64,000 nucleotides of DNA from Adineta ricciae (Eukaryota > Rotifera > Eurotatoria > Adinetida > Adinetidae). The DNA lies in assembly GCA_905250025.1 (NCBI GenBank), contig CAJNOJ010000126.1, positions 62,001 to 126,000 on the forward strand, in the 5' to 3' direction. Position 1 is the stretch's first letter. Every line of letters begins with the position of its first letter. Positions 1-19,371 of the stretch are shown here, in pieces. The position numbers were made by a program, and so were the translations under genes. Below the pieces are notes generated by a model. That model was given only the letters and a program-made list of their open reading frames with translations. It did no database searches and was not told the origin of the DNA.

Positions 1-562
1 GCAGGTCGCACTCGACCGGAATAGAGAAATTGCAGTGTGAGTGGTAATTCAGTGATCAATTCCAGAAAAGCAATGGTTAGTAAGGTGAGCAACGAATGAT
101 AATGCAAACGCGAATGAATTTTCGTTGAATAATAAAACCGATAAAGAATAAAGACAGCTACACATATCGATGGCAATTGAATCGAAGTGAAAATATAAAA
201 TTTCAGATGACGGCTCCATTGAGGTTCTTCAGAAATGCTCGTGTCATTCATTCCTACTTTAAAGAAGCAGAGCTACACTGATCGGCAGTCGTTTTTATTC
301 TTTGAATCCTCAAATAATCTACGTGATGTTCAATGAGCCTATTCAAATAGACAAACGTTTGCACTTTTGGTTGAAATTTGAAATGGGAGCTTTCTGACAC
401 GATTTACTTCGTGTTATTTTCTCATGTTTATGTTGAATTAGCAATAGAAATCGATCTTGTTTGAAAGTAGAACAGCAGAGAAGATTAATATAATATTTGA
501 TTAATAATGACAATCACAGATACATAAAAATAAATGAATAGTCTCTTAGAAATTAAAAAAAC
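1..562. other. Intergenic, downstream of stomatin
   Basis: AT-rich DNA with no convincing reading frame or splice pattern. It holds the 3' flank of the minus-strand stomatin gene and whatever precedes the window. Confidence 0.5.
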
Positions 563-2101
563 TTAAAATCCAGTTGTACTACTACTTCCACGTTCACCTC
601 GGCTCTTCATTAGTTTCAAAAGTTCAACTAAAACAAGAAGAAAACGTGCGAACATGTTCTCTTTAAAAGACTTCATTTACCAGGAATCGGAAAAACAATC
701 GTCGAATTCTTCTCTGCTGAGATATGTGTCAATGTCTGAAGATAACGCAATTGTAAAGCAATTGGACTTTCATGAATGACATCAGCAGCTTCCTGAAAAA
801 CAAGTAATTCAATCTTATGTACTCATAATAACGCAATATTACTTTTAATGCTCTCGATGCTTTTTGTTCACCTTCGGCAGCAATAATCTTTGCACGAGCT
901 TCTCGAGCAGCTAGAATAGAGAACAAAGGTCATGTACGAATCGACAGCATGTCAAATAAGATTTTCACCTTCGGCTTCAGCAGCCATACTGCGTTGCATG
1001 CTGACAGGCAAACGAACATCTTTGCTAGAAAGGAAAAGACGATTGTTAATCGGAATGAAAAGAACAGAATGTAATAATTCTTCACATTTCTACACGTTCG
1101 ACTTTGACTCCCCAAGGATCGGTTCCTTCATCAAGATGAGCTTGCATTGAATGAGAAATATTTTCACGATCAGATAAAATTTCTTGTAAAGTTTTCGTTC
1201 CTCTGAAAAATTCCCAAAGTCATTCTTCGAAAGAATTCACATTCGGATTGAAATTTGCTTACAGGATGTTACGAAGTGTTGTAGCAGCCAGTAATTGAGT
1301 TGAATAACGAGAATTTTCGACATTTGTCACACTTATAATCGGATTAAATATTCGAAAATAGACGACGGCGTCAACGGAAACTGTCTAGAGAGATGAGAAG
1401 ACGAAGGACTTTCATCAGCATGCTTCTAAGTAATCGTACCACAGAATCTCTCGTTAAGATTTCTTGAGGTGGAACATCAAAAGTAACTACAAGTAAACAG
1501 GAGATGTTTTTGCTAAGCACTGTCTCATGCCTCAACCATCAAAAAACCACTCACTCGTCCGTAAATCGACTTTAATTATCGAATCAACACATGGTAAAAC
1601 AAAAAACAGACCCGGACCCTTTGCACCACCTAAATAACATCATAATTTGTTTCTCCTTCGATTGTCATTCAATTCTTACCAGATAGAATTCGACCGAGAC
1701 GCATAATAACAGCTCGTTCATACTCTTGAACAACCTGCACACAACATCGATCTATTCTAATTCTCTCCAAACATCTTCGCAGACTTACTTTGACAGTCAC
1801 ACAAAGCGAAAATGGGAATGTTAATGCGCACATAATATAAGATAAAACCACTAAGATCCATCCACATGTTCCCAAGCCTTCTTCCGAATTGCGAATATCA
1901 TCTAATACATAGTCAAACAATTCTCAACTGAGATGTTTTGTCACTAATCAAGACTTACATTGATTATTGCGTGGAACAGTCGATGTATTTACTAATCGAT
2001 ATACAGAGAACAAAATGAAATCCACACAAATCACCTTATCAGTTTTGTCACTTACGTTCTTGACTCGTAGTATTTGCATGACGTTCTTGCTTCGATGCCA
2101 T
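563..2101 (-). CDS. STOM: Stomatin (band 7 / SPFH domain membrane protein)
   Basis: Stomatin is a hairpin-anchored SPFH protein that oligomerises at lipid rafts and modulates ion channels. The gene is split into about ten short exons with GT-AG introns of around 50 bases. I start at the ATG at 2099-2101 ([14 protein letters not shown]); exon 1 is 2056-2101, exon 2 1959-1991 and exon 3 1789-1901, and only the acceptor at 1902 keeps the frame open. Exon 3 carries the hydrophobic hairpin ([19 protein letters not shown]). Then follow [44 protein letters not shown], the conserved [10 protein letters not shown] and LSDRENI blocks, VKVERVEVKDVRLP, and [22 protein letters not shown]. The last exon ends GSSSTTGF. 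Every conserved block of animal stomatins is present and the length is normal. Exon edges in the middle are read by eye. Confidence 0.92.
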
Positions 2102-3532
2102 TGGAATAATCTGTTCAGCCGAGCTAATTCTATTCGAACGCTAAAAGTAATAATCCAACAGAAAATCCATTTACTTTTTTCATATGTCAGTGATAATAGT
2201 CTCTGATGAAGGTCTTCTTTGATAACTAACAAACGTATCTAATTCACACGTCATTTCTTTCCTCGACTATCTTACTCAACGAACGAAAAGAAACATACGC
2301 GTGCGTAGGCTGTAGTATCTCAAGATGACTTTCGTCAATGGACTGACGTGCGTATGGATAAAGCTTGTATATAGGCTCTGACAGACGTCATCATATTGTC
2401 ATTTTATAGCGAAGAAGACGGATTAAAAGAAAACGAGGCCAACGAAGAGAGAGATAAGCATCGATTACGGAGACATTTGTCAATACTTTCTCTCTCTATC
2501 TCTTGCGTATTCTTCTCAATGCTCGCTGGCAAAAAAATACCGATTGAAATAGAAAAAAAAAAACTTCGCTGACGACGCAGAGACAATAATTGCCAGTAGA
2601 GCTGATGAGAACAAGAACGCAAAGCAGAGCAAAATGAATGTCTAATGATTTATATGTATCTTCTTTTATTTTCTCTAAGAATCGAGCAAATGAAGTCAGA
2701 CAGTTATTTATTCGATTACATCTTGCTAAGACTAGAACGCTTGAGAATTCATTACTAACCGCTTTCATAAAGGGATGGTTCCTTCGACTATTCTTGTACG
2801 ATGAAAAACCAAATAAAAAACAAAACTCAGAGGTTACCCGATAGTTTTATAGTCTAAAGTAGTTTGAATTGTTGCTATGTGACCTGCACGTCATTCTCTA
2901 TTGTTTATCAACGGCACACTGATAATAAAAAAAGAAGGAGAACACAATGAGTCAATAAGATGTGTTTTTTCTCCCTCTCTCTCTCTCTCTGTGTCGTTGC
3001 TAATCATAATAAACTAGAGACGGTATAAATTTCTTTTTGCAAAGTATTCTGTTTGAATAGATAAGAGAAATTGCTTGTCGAGTGATTATCTGGCAATGAA
3101 TAAATAATCTTTGTATTCATCATTGACTTATGTAATGTACACATGTTTGCCTTGCGCGAAGTATCGGTTCCTGTCGAAGAAATCGATTGAGAATACTCAA
3201 TGAAGAAATCCAAGAAGATTTTCAAAATGTCTTCATTAGCTTGTCTGATAGCAGAAATGACTCTTGTAATCGATATTTGGGATTAATTAGATTGGAAATC
3301 TTCACCCGAAGGGTGAAAATCAACAGACGAATCTCCTTTGATTGATAACAAATCATGTTGTTTCCAATAAGAATGTTTTGTTAAGACATCTATATGCAAT
3401 CATACATTGTCATATGTAGGTCAAGTGGAAATCACAGGAGACACACGCTCGGCCGATCTATGTGGCGCTTTCTCTTTATGTATCGATAAATGACTCATCG
3501 ATAACGAATCATCGTCTCGTTCGATCATTGTC
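2102..3532. other. Intergenic between divergent stomatin and FAAP100-like genes
   Basis: About 1.4 kb with no supported gene. It must contain the promoters of both divergent genes. A short (CT)n tract lies near 2973-2990. Open frames here are short, lack family resemblance and look random. Confidence 0.5.
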
Positions 3533-5477
3533 ATGATATTCTTTCAATTTACGACGAAACTTCTTGATAATATTGATTTGTTAGTTAATTATCATCTGAA
3601 CGAGATTGAAATTTATGTTAAATGGTCGTCGACAGGAGATTTGGGTAACTGGACGATCTCCTATGTCGATGATGAATGTACATTACCATCGACCTCTCCT
3701 TTGTACTATCTTTGTTCATCGTCATCGAAAAATCATTCATTAAATCCGACTTTTTACTCGTACTGGCTTCAATTGGATTCCTCATTCTACCGTCGATTAT
3801 TTGCTCATTTGACAACAGATGAAGATCAATTTTTTCTTCTGCTTTCACTTCCCGATGGTCGAATTCTTCTCCTATCTGAAAATCATCCACCCAATGTGTG
3901 GTACTCGTCTCCCAGTACATCTCCAATATCCATTCTTGGTCTTTACTATGATTTAAATAGCAATCTTCTCGATGCCGTTCTATCCTCATCGACAAATTCG
4001 AAGTTTCCCAAAATGATTGTCAATCACTTTATTCTTTGCGAATCCTTCGGATGTCTAGTTCTTGTCAATTCGACGAATCTTCGTCGAATATTGATTGACA
4101 ATTTAATCAAATCAGCTTGTGTTTACTCGAATAATCTTATCTATGTGACAGCGAATGAAATACGATCCATCTCGCTTTCAAATCTATTGAAACCGAACAA
4201 CGAAGACATTATTGGTCAAACAAAAAGTTTAAGATTTGGGCATTTCGAAAAGCTAATCGTTGGTAAGACGATTTTTACACTCGCATAAACAAATGCTTCT
4301 CGATGATATTTAGACGGACAAGAAATCATCCTCTATTACGAGAATGGCACTTTCGAACGATTGAAAAGCCTTCTGCCACGACCTGCCAATCTGTCACGTA
4401 GCAATTCGTTGGTGAATCAGACGAAAAAACTGGCGTGTTTAGCGACGACAATTACAAATTTACAAGCCAGCGCTTGTCTATTGCAAAGACTGTTAACCAA
4501 AGCTGAACTCTTCTACCAATTGAACCTATCGATGTGTTTAAAATTCATTCAGAATCAATGGAAATTAATCTTAACTGATCAACAATCGCGAACGTTTCAA
4601 TCGAGCGATCTCATCTTGATTTTACTGTGTCAATTTTCGGGAAATCACATGAAGATTTATCAGTTGACTTCAGCGAATAATTGGGTGTTCAAAGTGAACG
4701 AATCGATCGCAAAGACATACCTTTGTCAACCAATTCTCATTCTTCGCTCTCCAAATTCCTTCCATTATCAACTAGGACATCGACGTATTATTTTATCTTT
4801 GGAAGAACAAGTTCAAGAGGAAGAACTCTCCTTAGAAAATTATTTTCCGAAGAAATTCAGGTCTATGAGAAGGATCAACGCAACAATGCAACAATATCAT
4901 TTAGTTTTAACGTTGCGGAACGAAGCGGCGACGAATTTTAAAAGTAACTCTTTGCATTATTCATGTTGATGTAAATATTTTTCTTCCAAGAGCTAAATAT
5001 TCAACTTGCTCGTCGATTATTGATTGGTCAAACGGATTTTGTCAATATGGAAATCAAACAGCAAGAAATTAAAGTTGACACGGACAATGGTTTGGTAGAT
5101 TCATTGACAATTCAAGTTATACTTTCGAGTTTATGTCTTCGACGACTAATTATCACATTTTCGACGCTTGCAGAGGTAAATAAGAAGAATGTCACATTTG
5201 AAATCTGTCTGTTTTCTCAGTTATTCTATACCAGTAAAACAACGGAAGACAAATATTTTATCAAACAAACGGATATGGTAAAACTAACCGATCTGATTCA
5301 AGTAAATCGATCTTTCTTCATTTAATCAAAACAAAGTTCTTTTTTTTGTGTTTTAAGAATACCCAAGCGAATCTATCAGATCAATTAACAGATGACGTAC
5401 TACTTAGTTTTCTTCAAATTCGCATCTATCTTTCGATGTTTCGTCTTGGTTCGAACTACACTGTTCAAGTCTATTGA
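3533..5477 (+). CDS. FAAP100-like Fanconi anaemia core complex subunit (diverged)
   Basis: FAAP100 joins FANCB and FANCL in the catalytic module of the Fanconi core complex, which ubiquitinates FANCD2-FANCI at crosslinked DNA. Five exons join cleanly: 3533-4264, from about 4314 to 4940, from about 4996 to 5176, from 5221, and from 5360 to TGA at 5477. The product is about 590 residues. An N-terminal block reads FYRRLFAHLTTDEDQFFLLL then SLPDGRILLLSE, lining up with the human FLFGADATLLQ...GLPDGQLCCVIL region. Next come FGCLVLV, IYVTANEIRSISLSNLL (human VYHSTPSDLCVVDLS), a helical stretch of the form KKLACLATTITNLQAS...LLQRLL, then a beta-rich part. It is shorter than human FAAP100 (about 880), and an upstream exon could be missing. 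The match is from memory of the family pattern; an unrelated beta-propeller protein remains possible. Confidence 0.5.
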
Positions 5478-5687
5478 CTTATCATCGGATCACAGTGGTG
5501 TCATACAGTGAAAAAATTATCAGCGCCGATCAAACAGATGTTTTTATCGTATTTTTCTTTCGTTCTAAACCATTTATCACTCCGCGAATAGATGGTTACT
5601 ACTTGACCGGCGTGTGCAAAGCGTTCATACTTGACTAGTCAGTTTGTAATCGTTTTTTTTTCTTCTTGTTACTATTCGTTCGGCATC

Positions 5688-5695
5688 TATAAATA
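5688..5695 (+). promoter_or_regulatory. TATA box for the 93-residue protein gene
   Basis: TATAAATA stands 56 bases upstream of the ATG at 5751, which allows a 5' UTR of about 30 bases. A clear TATA box with a short leader suggests an inducible or strongly expressed gene; that last step is inference. Confidence 0.5.
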
Positions 5696-5750
5696 CAAAC
5701 CTAGTGCCTTTCACTTCATATCTCGTTTCACGTAAACTAAAGTATCAATC

Positions 5751-6032
5751 ATGTCGTACCAAGCTCCTTGTGATCGTCCGAATGCCTCGCCAATGGATAA
5801 ACGTGGCACGGGCGCATACAATATCAATGCTGGCATTGACTCAAGCATTCATAGTGATCCGGCACATCGCGGAACATTATCAACTCCTGAATTGGAAGCC
5901 ATTCATAAGTCGAAAGGTTATAAACAAGCCATGAAATATGAAGAAGAAGATAAAATTGAATTAGCTGCCAAAATGAAATACATATCTCAAGCACAAAAAC
6001 AGGATGAACAACGAGAAAAATGTGATAGATGA
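5751..6032 (+). CDS. Small hydrophilic protein, unrecognised
   Basis: Single exon, 93 residues, starting at ATG 5751. The protein has no signal peptide or membrane segment. The first half is rich in Gly, Ser, Asp and Pro and looks disordered; from about residue 50 it becomes a highly charged helix (KYEEEDKIELAAKMKYISQA, then KQDEQREKCDR). It has two cysteines, near each end. The gene is compact, with a TATA box upstream and an AATAAA poly(A) signal at 6090-6095. Composition recalls hydrophilin-type stress proteins, but there is no LEA 11-mer repeat, so I give no function. The codon pattern and tidy gene structure argue that it is real. Confidence 0.65.
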   Translation: MSYQAPCDRPNASPMDKRGTGAYNINAGIDSSIHSDPAHRGTLSTPELEAIHKSKGYKQAMKYEEEDKIELAAKMKYISQAQKQDEQREKCDR

Positions 6033-6272
6033 TTTTCTCTCCTTTTCTTTTTATGCTTTGCCTGTCTTTTATTTGTAATCAGGGATATGAATAAAGATTA
6101 GCTTCTTGTCGCGTGGAAGACAGAACGAAAGAAAGAAAGAAGGAAAAAAGGATGTTGCAATAGTGTATCACACGCGTTGATTATCTTAACAAGAAATGTG
6201 TCTTTGGTGCGGCCAGTTGTTTGTTATTTGTCGATAGATGTGCCAGAAAAGGAAACGAGAAACACTCCAGCT

Positions 6273-7019
6273 ATGTTTCGACGGATAGGAAGGTTGGTAT
6301 GCATCTGGATGCTTTGCCTTCAAATTGGCGGAGCAATTAAAGAGATTATCGTTCAGGAGCCGTTTTATCTTCGCGCTCGTATTCAGGATTCTCGAACGGC
6401 CAGTGTTCTCTTCGAAATAGCCAGAGAAAATGATCAACGGACGTGTCAAATGTATAAATATACGGTCCGTCGTAATCGAGAATATCCTCATTCAATGCCG
6501 GAACAAAACTTGACATTTTGGAGAAATTCGTTGGAATTAAAACACCTGGATGCTGGTGATTATCGTGTATGTGCAATAATTTGCTCCGAACATTTACATC
6601 AGAATAATACGCTTCTTGTTCAGCAGCATAAAAATCGTTCATTACCGATATCTGCTTGTATAAATTTTCGTGCTTATCGTTCTCATTTTCTCATCTTAAC
6701 ACTTTATATTCTTGTATTTATCATATTGGCCTTTTCACAAATTATATTTTCTTTGCGCAAACGGAAGTTCAAAGCACGAATCAAATCTGCTTTAGTCGAA
6801 GTCGAAAATGCACTACAAAAATGGCGCAATGCTCAAACACCATCGACATCAGTCGATCATAACCAATCCTACACCATTCTTCAAAGTCTTGTTACACTAC
6901 CAGCATCGCCCATTGACCATTCGAAATCGCTTCCAGTTACAGTAACTACAAGCGATGAACCACGACCATCGCATCCGATTATTTTTCATATTGAAAATGC
7001 GAACTTAGACATCCCTTAG
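6273..7019 (+). CDS. Single-pass membrane protein with FN3-like ectodomain
   Basis: Single exon, 248 residues. I choose ATG 6273 because it opens with a signal peptide (MFRRIGRLVCIWMLCLQIGG); the frame stays open further upstream without a better ATG. The ectodomain (residues about 24-145) is beta-rich, has several N-glycosylation sequons (NLT, NNT, NRS) and ends in a fibronectin-III-like strand with LDAGDYRVCAIIC and a later CINF, a cysteine pattern typical of FN3 domains in LRR-FN3 neuronal proteins. A transmembrane helix (FLILTLYILVFIILAFSQII) at about 148-170 is followed by a basic stop-transfer stretch and a cytoplasmic tail of about 75 residues. No LRR part is present. The assignment to FN3 is tentative. 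An AATAAA lies near 7057. Confidence 0.65.
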   Translation: MFRRIGRLVCIWMLCLQIGGAIKEIIVQEPFYLRARIQDSRTASVLFEIARENDQRTCQMYKYTVRRNREYPHSMPEQNLTFWRNSLELKHLDAGDYRVCAIICSEHLHQNNTLLVQQHKNRSLPISACINFRAYRSHFLILTLYILVFIILAFSQIIFSLRKRKFKARIKSALVEVENALQKWRNAQTPSTSVDHNQSYTILQSLVTLPASPIDHSKSLPVTVTTSDEPRPSHPIIFHIENANLDIP

Positions 7020-7221
7020 TATCGATATGAATAACTTGTAGTATTCTATTCTATGCAATAAAGAATTCGTTATTTTATGCTTGATTTAGCAGATGACATG
7101 ACAGATTGTTCCTTCTCGTTTTTATTCCAAGGAAATTTCATTACAAGTAGACGACATGAACAACAGTAACAAGAAAAGTAGGAGAAGAAGAACGACGACA
7201 GCAATACAGTAGTTTCAATAA

Positions 7222-14853
<7,632 letters not shown>

Positions 14854-15598
14854 CGTTCACTGCAAATATCTAGAAAATGCTTGGATACTTTTTTGTATGA
14901 AATCCTGTCCAGATTATTTCAAAATAACTCTGTCACAATAACAGTGCACAGCGAAGTAACATTAACAAAGAAAGTGCAACTTCATTGGAGAGGTCAAGAT
15001 CGATTCAGTTGCTCGCTCATAACCTGATCCAGGCAACTAGTGACACCTATCGCAATAGATTGAAATTATTAGCGCAAATATACGAATTTTGCGTAGAATC
15101 AAAGTTTGCATTCAGTGAACAAAACGTGCCATTCTTTCTGTCGGCCAAAAAGCCATGCAAGTGTCATTAGTTAACTGAGTCTATTACAAAAGAAAAACGA
15201 CAGTTACGAGAATTCGAAGGTCACTTTTTAGCTTTTACCTATTATAATATCTTTTTTCTTCGATTTTGAAAAGAAGAACAGAGGAAAGAGAGAACACTGT
15301 CCTAAGACGAGACAATTATCGTTAGTACTCTTTCCTTTTCTTCTATTCTCATTCGAAAACCTTGACCAAGAGGTCATATTATGGTACTCAGCTGTTTCTT
15401 TTTCTCTTCTCTACAACGGTATTGATCATTATTCAGCAACATAAATTTCATTCACACATTCAGTACCGCCAATGTAACTAAATAGATGCTTTTATAGTAG
15501 CGAATGTTGTCAATATTTTGTAAACAAGTTTCAAAGTAAGATGACACAATCACAATCAGTTCGTTACTAATCTGATTCTCTATGGAAGGTCCAAATGT
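14854..15598. other. Intergenic between divergent SNRNP200 and protease genes
   Basis: About 745 bases, divergent promoter space. The first exon of the protease may hide here, because its transmembrane exon has no ATG in frame. I see no other gene. Plus-strand frames at 14824-15170 are short and without family features. Confidence 0.45.
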
Positions 15599-17073
15599 TT
15601 GATTATAGTTATTACCGTCGTTTTTCTCGTTGTGTTGATTACAGGAATTATCCTTCTCATATTAGCGTGTATAAGTCAGTTTATCCGTCATTCTCACGAA
15701 GCAAGTTATTCGTTTTTTTCTTTTCGTAGAACCATGCTGGCTGACCAGATGTCATCCAAAGGCGTCTCGGTGCATCAATCGATGGCCATTCAAGGCACAA
15801 TGCATCTGCAGCGAAGATACAACTGGAAATGGTCGCACAGTCTGTGATGGTAAGTGAAAGTTACTTCACAACGAACTAAATTCGCTTTTATTTCGATTGT
15901 TAAAGAATGTGGAGTAAAATATGACTTCCCCAATGCCCGGATTATTGGCGGTGAGAATGTAACCGTCAACAGCTGGCCATTTAGTGCACTGATTCGTCAG
16001 CATTATCAGAAACTGGTGTTTATCAATGGCGAATTTCGTGTGGTAAATGAACACTTCAACAGTTGCACACATTTTCTCCTACTCTGTAAAGATTTCACCA
16101 ACGTGGATGTGTGGAGGAACATTGATCAATCGTAGAACAATTCTCACAGCAGTAAGCTTCCCTCGAAAGCTATTTCGAAAATAATCGATCGTATGATGAT
16201 TTAGAGTCATTGTTTAAAAACGGCCGGTGATACGTAAGTCATAGGCGATCATTCGATGTTTCTTTGTTTCATTTGCACATAGGTTCGAATATGAATCTTT
16301 TGAATATACTATACTCTGGAATGAATTCTATCCGAATATAGAAAGCGTGAGTGAGCACTTTGATAGGAGATTTACATGGGAAAGTATGCGATTTAGTCAT
16401 TAGAAGTGTCTGTAGGTGTCTATGACCGTCGAAAACAAACGCGACAACAGCATGTCAAAGTCATTCAAGTGATACGAGTCAGTCAAATTGAATGTAGTTC
16501 AATTTGTGCTCATACTATTTGCTTTTTGTTAGCATCCATTATTCGACGAGAAGAATTTGCATAATGATATTGCTCTACTTAAGCTTGCTGACGATCTTCG
16601 ACCGTCAAGAACAATCCAGTTTGCTTGTCTGGCGAATTCATATCTAGATGTGAATCTGACAGGCATTGCCGTCGGTTTTGGTGATACGATTCCAGGTGCT
16701 AATCAAGGTTAGTGGAACATATATCGTACATAGACGATTAATAGTGTTCAATGGTAATCTTTCAGGTTCAATTTTTCTTCAGCAAGTTAATCTCACGATC
16801 TATCCGAATGAATATTGTTCGAATGTTGCATCATCGATAGTAAAAAATTGGACTATGCAATTATGCTGTGGTGATCTTCAAGGTGAACGCGATGTTTGTC
16901 ATGGAGATAGTGGTGGTGGTCTATTTATTCAAAGAAATGTATCTGATGCTAATCGTTATACAGTTGATGGTATTGTTTCGTACGGTGAAGAATGTGCTAC
17001 TCCGATGAAACCAAGTATTTATACACGAATATCGAATTATATCGATTGGATTGGAGAAAATAGTGATTTTTGA
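15599..17073 (+). CDS. Type II transmembrane trypsin-like serine protease
   Basis: S1-family protease held on the membrane, probably at the cell surface. Exons (about eight, introns near 50 bases) encode a transmembrane helix (IIVITVVFLVVLITGIILLI), a short six-cysteine EGF-like module (CWLTRCHPKASRCIN... CICSEDTTGNGRTVC), a linking Cys, and the protease domain beginning RIIGGENVTVNSWPF. The triad is complete: His in LTASHC (the intron splits the motif at 16149-16205), Asp in NDIALLKL, Ser in GDSGGG. Asp six residues before the Ser (RDVCHGDS) gives trypsin specificity for Lys/Arg. TAS replaces the usual TAA, and GDSGGG replaces GDSGGP. The start is not fixed: no ATG precedes the membrane helix in frame, so a 5' exon is missing from this call. 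The stop is TGA 17071-17073. Confidence 0.85.
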
Positions 17074-17507
17074 TGTTTATGGGCATGAGTATAGAATGTT
17101 GAACACCTTACCATCGCACTTTGAATAAAAACATACATGTCAATAAGAAAGGATAGAAAATATATTGGTTCATTATTTATGTTATATGGTGCTTCAGTTG
17201 TCAGCAGCTTGGATAAAAACCTAGCGACTTAGATAAGTATTACCACATGAATAAAACTATGACCAAACAAAGGCAAACTATTTTCAACAGTGACTTCAGA
17301 AATAAGAACGCCGTACGAAATTTGGGAGGTACGTAGTGATATAGATTATGTTACACTACGTACAATTTATCGAACAAAGGGTGTGAGTGAGGGTGACATC
17401 GACGGCTCGAATAAATTGATCCAGATGATAGATAAGCAGGTAAGCGAGACTGGCATTCTAAATGTGCAGATATTGTCAATTGCTGATTAGTTCCGATTTG
17501 CGTTGAA
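17074..17507. other. Convergent 3' region
   Basis: 3' flank of the protease (AATAAA near 17125) and of the minus-strand REJ gene. Frames on either strand here do not continue a recognisable domain. Confidence 0.4.
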
Positions 17508-19371
17508 TCAATCGATCGATTCATTCCAGGGACATTTTGTAGAATAAATTTCAGTAAGGTCATAGTTGGATCGCGTGGAATCAGAAATTCCATCTTGATT
17601 AACTAATGACATCGACATTGCCCGAGATAAATTCGTACTCGCTTGTGAACTCCCGATTGGTGACAGTGATTCAATTAATGTTCGAAGATACTGTGAAGAG
17701 GAATGTTTTTCTGAAGACATGAACACCGACAGTTTCTTCAGTAAAAAGGTTTCGTTAAAATTCAGACGACTATTCAACGATAATGATAATAAAGGAAGTA
17801 TTTGCTTGGTTAGCAATTAAATTTCATTCACAATTTGCATAGAATCCAAGTCAAATGAACGCGACAGATCCAAATCGAGCAGCAACATTACTCGCTGCTG
17901 TAGTGAATCGCTGATAGCAGAAATGATGTTCTTCTTGAGAAGAGATTGTGTCTAGCTCCGATTGCTTACATTCAGTACATTTGAAGCACATTGAGTGATT
18001 AAAGTCACTGCTAGTTGTATGTCTTCGTAAGATAGTTTGGGCGAGATGGAATGTAATGCTTTAGCTAACTCATAGCACTTTGTCGAAGTAATGATCTATT
18101 GAAAGAATATAATGGAAGTAAACGGTAGGATTTTGTCGTTTTTTTCTGTTACCGAGCTTAATTGTGTGAGTTGATTTATTGCATATATTAGTTCAGCCAA
18201 GGATAACGCGTGCAGTTTGATCGAACGTAACGAAAACCTGTATCATAAGATTTGAATAAAGAGAGGAAATGTCGACAGGTTTACTTCTGGCGAATGATGA
18301 TCTGCCAAATGTGAAACAACGATCATAGATGCGTCTTTCTTGACATGAACTCACTTTTGCTAATACTCACCTAGAATGGCATTCTTGAAGTTTTTATGAT
18401 TCATTTGATTAAATTCTTGTGATAATATTGTAATCACTTGTTCGATCGTATTTAGATTGCCATTTTGATCACTTAGCACATTTACAGGGAGCACATCGTA
18501 CCTAGTGACGCAATCCAATTGATCTCGGATATGTACAACAAGATTCATCAAACTGTCTGAATTATTTCCTACGGGTAATCGAACTTGAAAAGTTGAAGCA
18601 GCACTAAATGCGACCATGACCGATGCTGAGCTTTTTGTTGTCCATACTAATAGAAGAAAGTTGATTTCTGAACTGAAACACAAAGGAAATAATCTTACTA
18701 TAGAATGAATAATCTTTGATTTCATTTTCATGAAAATAGTCTGAACAGGAAAGAGTACACAAATTTGTTATTGTACCGTTATTGGGAGTAACGGAAAATG
18801 AATCATTGAATAGGCATTGATTTAGAAGAAAATATAGTACACTTAAACCACATCCTAGACGGAGTGTGTAAGCAACTTCGAATTTCCAAAGTCGTGAGTG
18901 TACAAGAAATAGGTCGTCGATCATTGTAAAATGATTCGTATTTGTCACTAATAACGAGATCTTTCGAATATATTGAAACGAAAATCAATTGAAACGGTAG
19001 ACCTGGTGAGAAGAATTCGCGTCAGATTTATTAATTGATATACAACTGCTGAATGGCATAGAGCGGAAATCATGCATCTAAACATAGTTTTATATAAGAA
19101 AGATGCATTTACTAGGCGCTGTAATTCAAAGCAAAAGTTACTCACCTAATCGCTATCTGATACGTGACAGACTCTTGTACATGTACAAGTAAATAGCCTA
19201 CATATTTCGATGTGGTACGAACAGGATTGATGATGTGAACAACAAATAGATATGTTTGATTAGGGAATAAAGATCCCGCTGGTACTTTGACCGATGAAAG
19301 ATGCGTTATATTACTTTTAAAAGAAGGTAAACACAATAAGATTAAATTTTTCTTTTGTAAATGGCAACCCT
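17508..19371 (-). CDS. Truncated PKD1-like gene: REJ module only
   Basis: The REJ module is the extracellular part of polycystin-1/PKDREJ proteins. Minus-strand exons give GCHLQKKNLILLCLPSF, VPAGSLFPNQTYLFVVHIIN, then NDSFSVTPNNGTITNLCTLS with CSDYFHENEIKDYSFY, then TTKSSASVMVAFSAASTFQV, LMNLVVHIRDQLDCVTRYDV and a helical stretch with YELAKALHSISPKLSYEDIQ. This follows the REJ pattern (P-G-x-x-Y, Cys-x-V-x-P-x-x-G, final V-x-V-x-D) and the helical region before the GAIN domain. No PKD or LRR repeats precede it and no GPS, PLAT or membrane segments follow; the frame ends near 17508. Around 18840-18860 I could not join the exons without a frame change, so it may be decaying. Most introns keep GT-AG ends. 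Start and end are approximate. Confidence 0.5.

Noticed and set aside
1948..2232. Longer N-terminal frame for stomatin
   Set aside because: It reads across two introns; the spliced start at 2101 joins in frame and gives a normal stomatin N-terminus.
17290..17593. Frames on both strands next to the REJ gene
   Set aside because: They do not continue the REJ or GAIN pattern; likely 3' flank.
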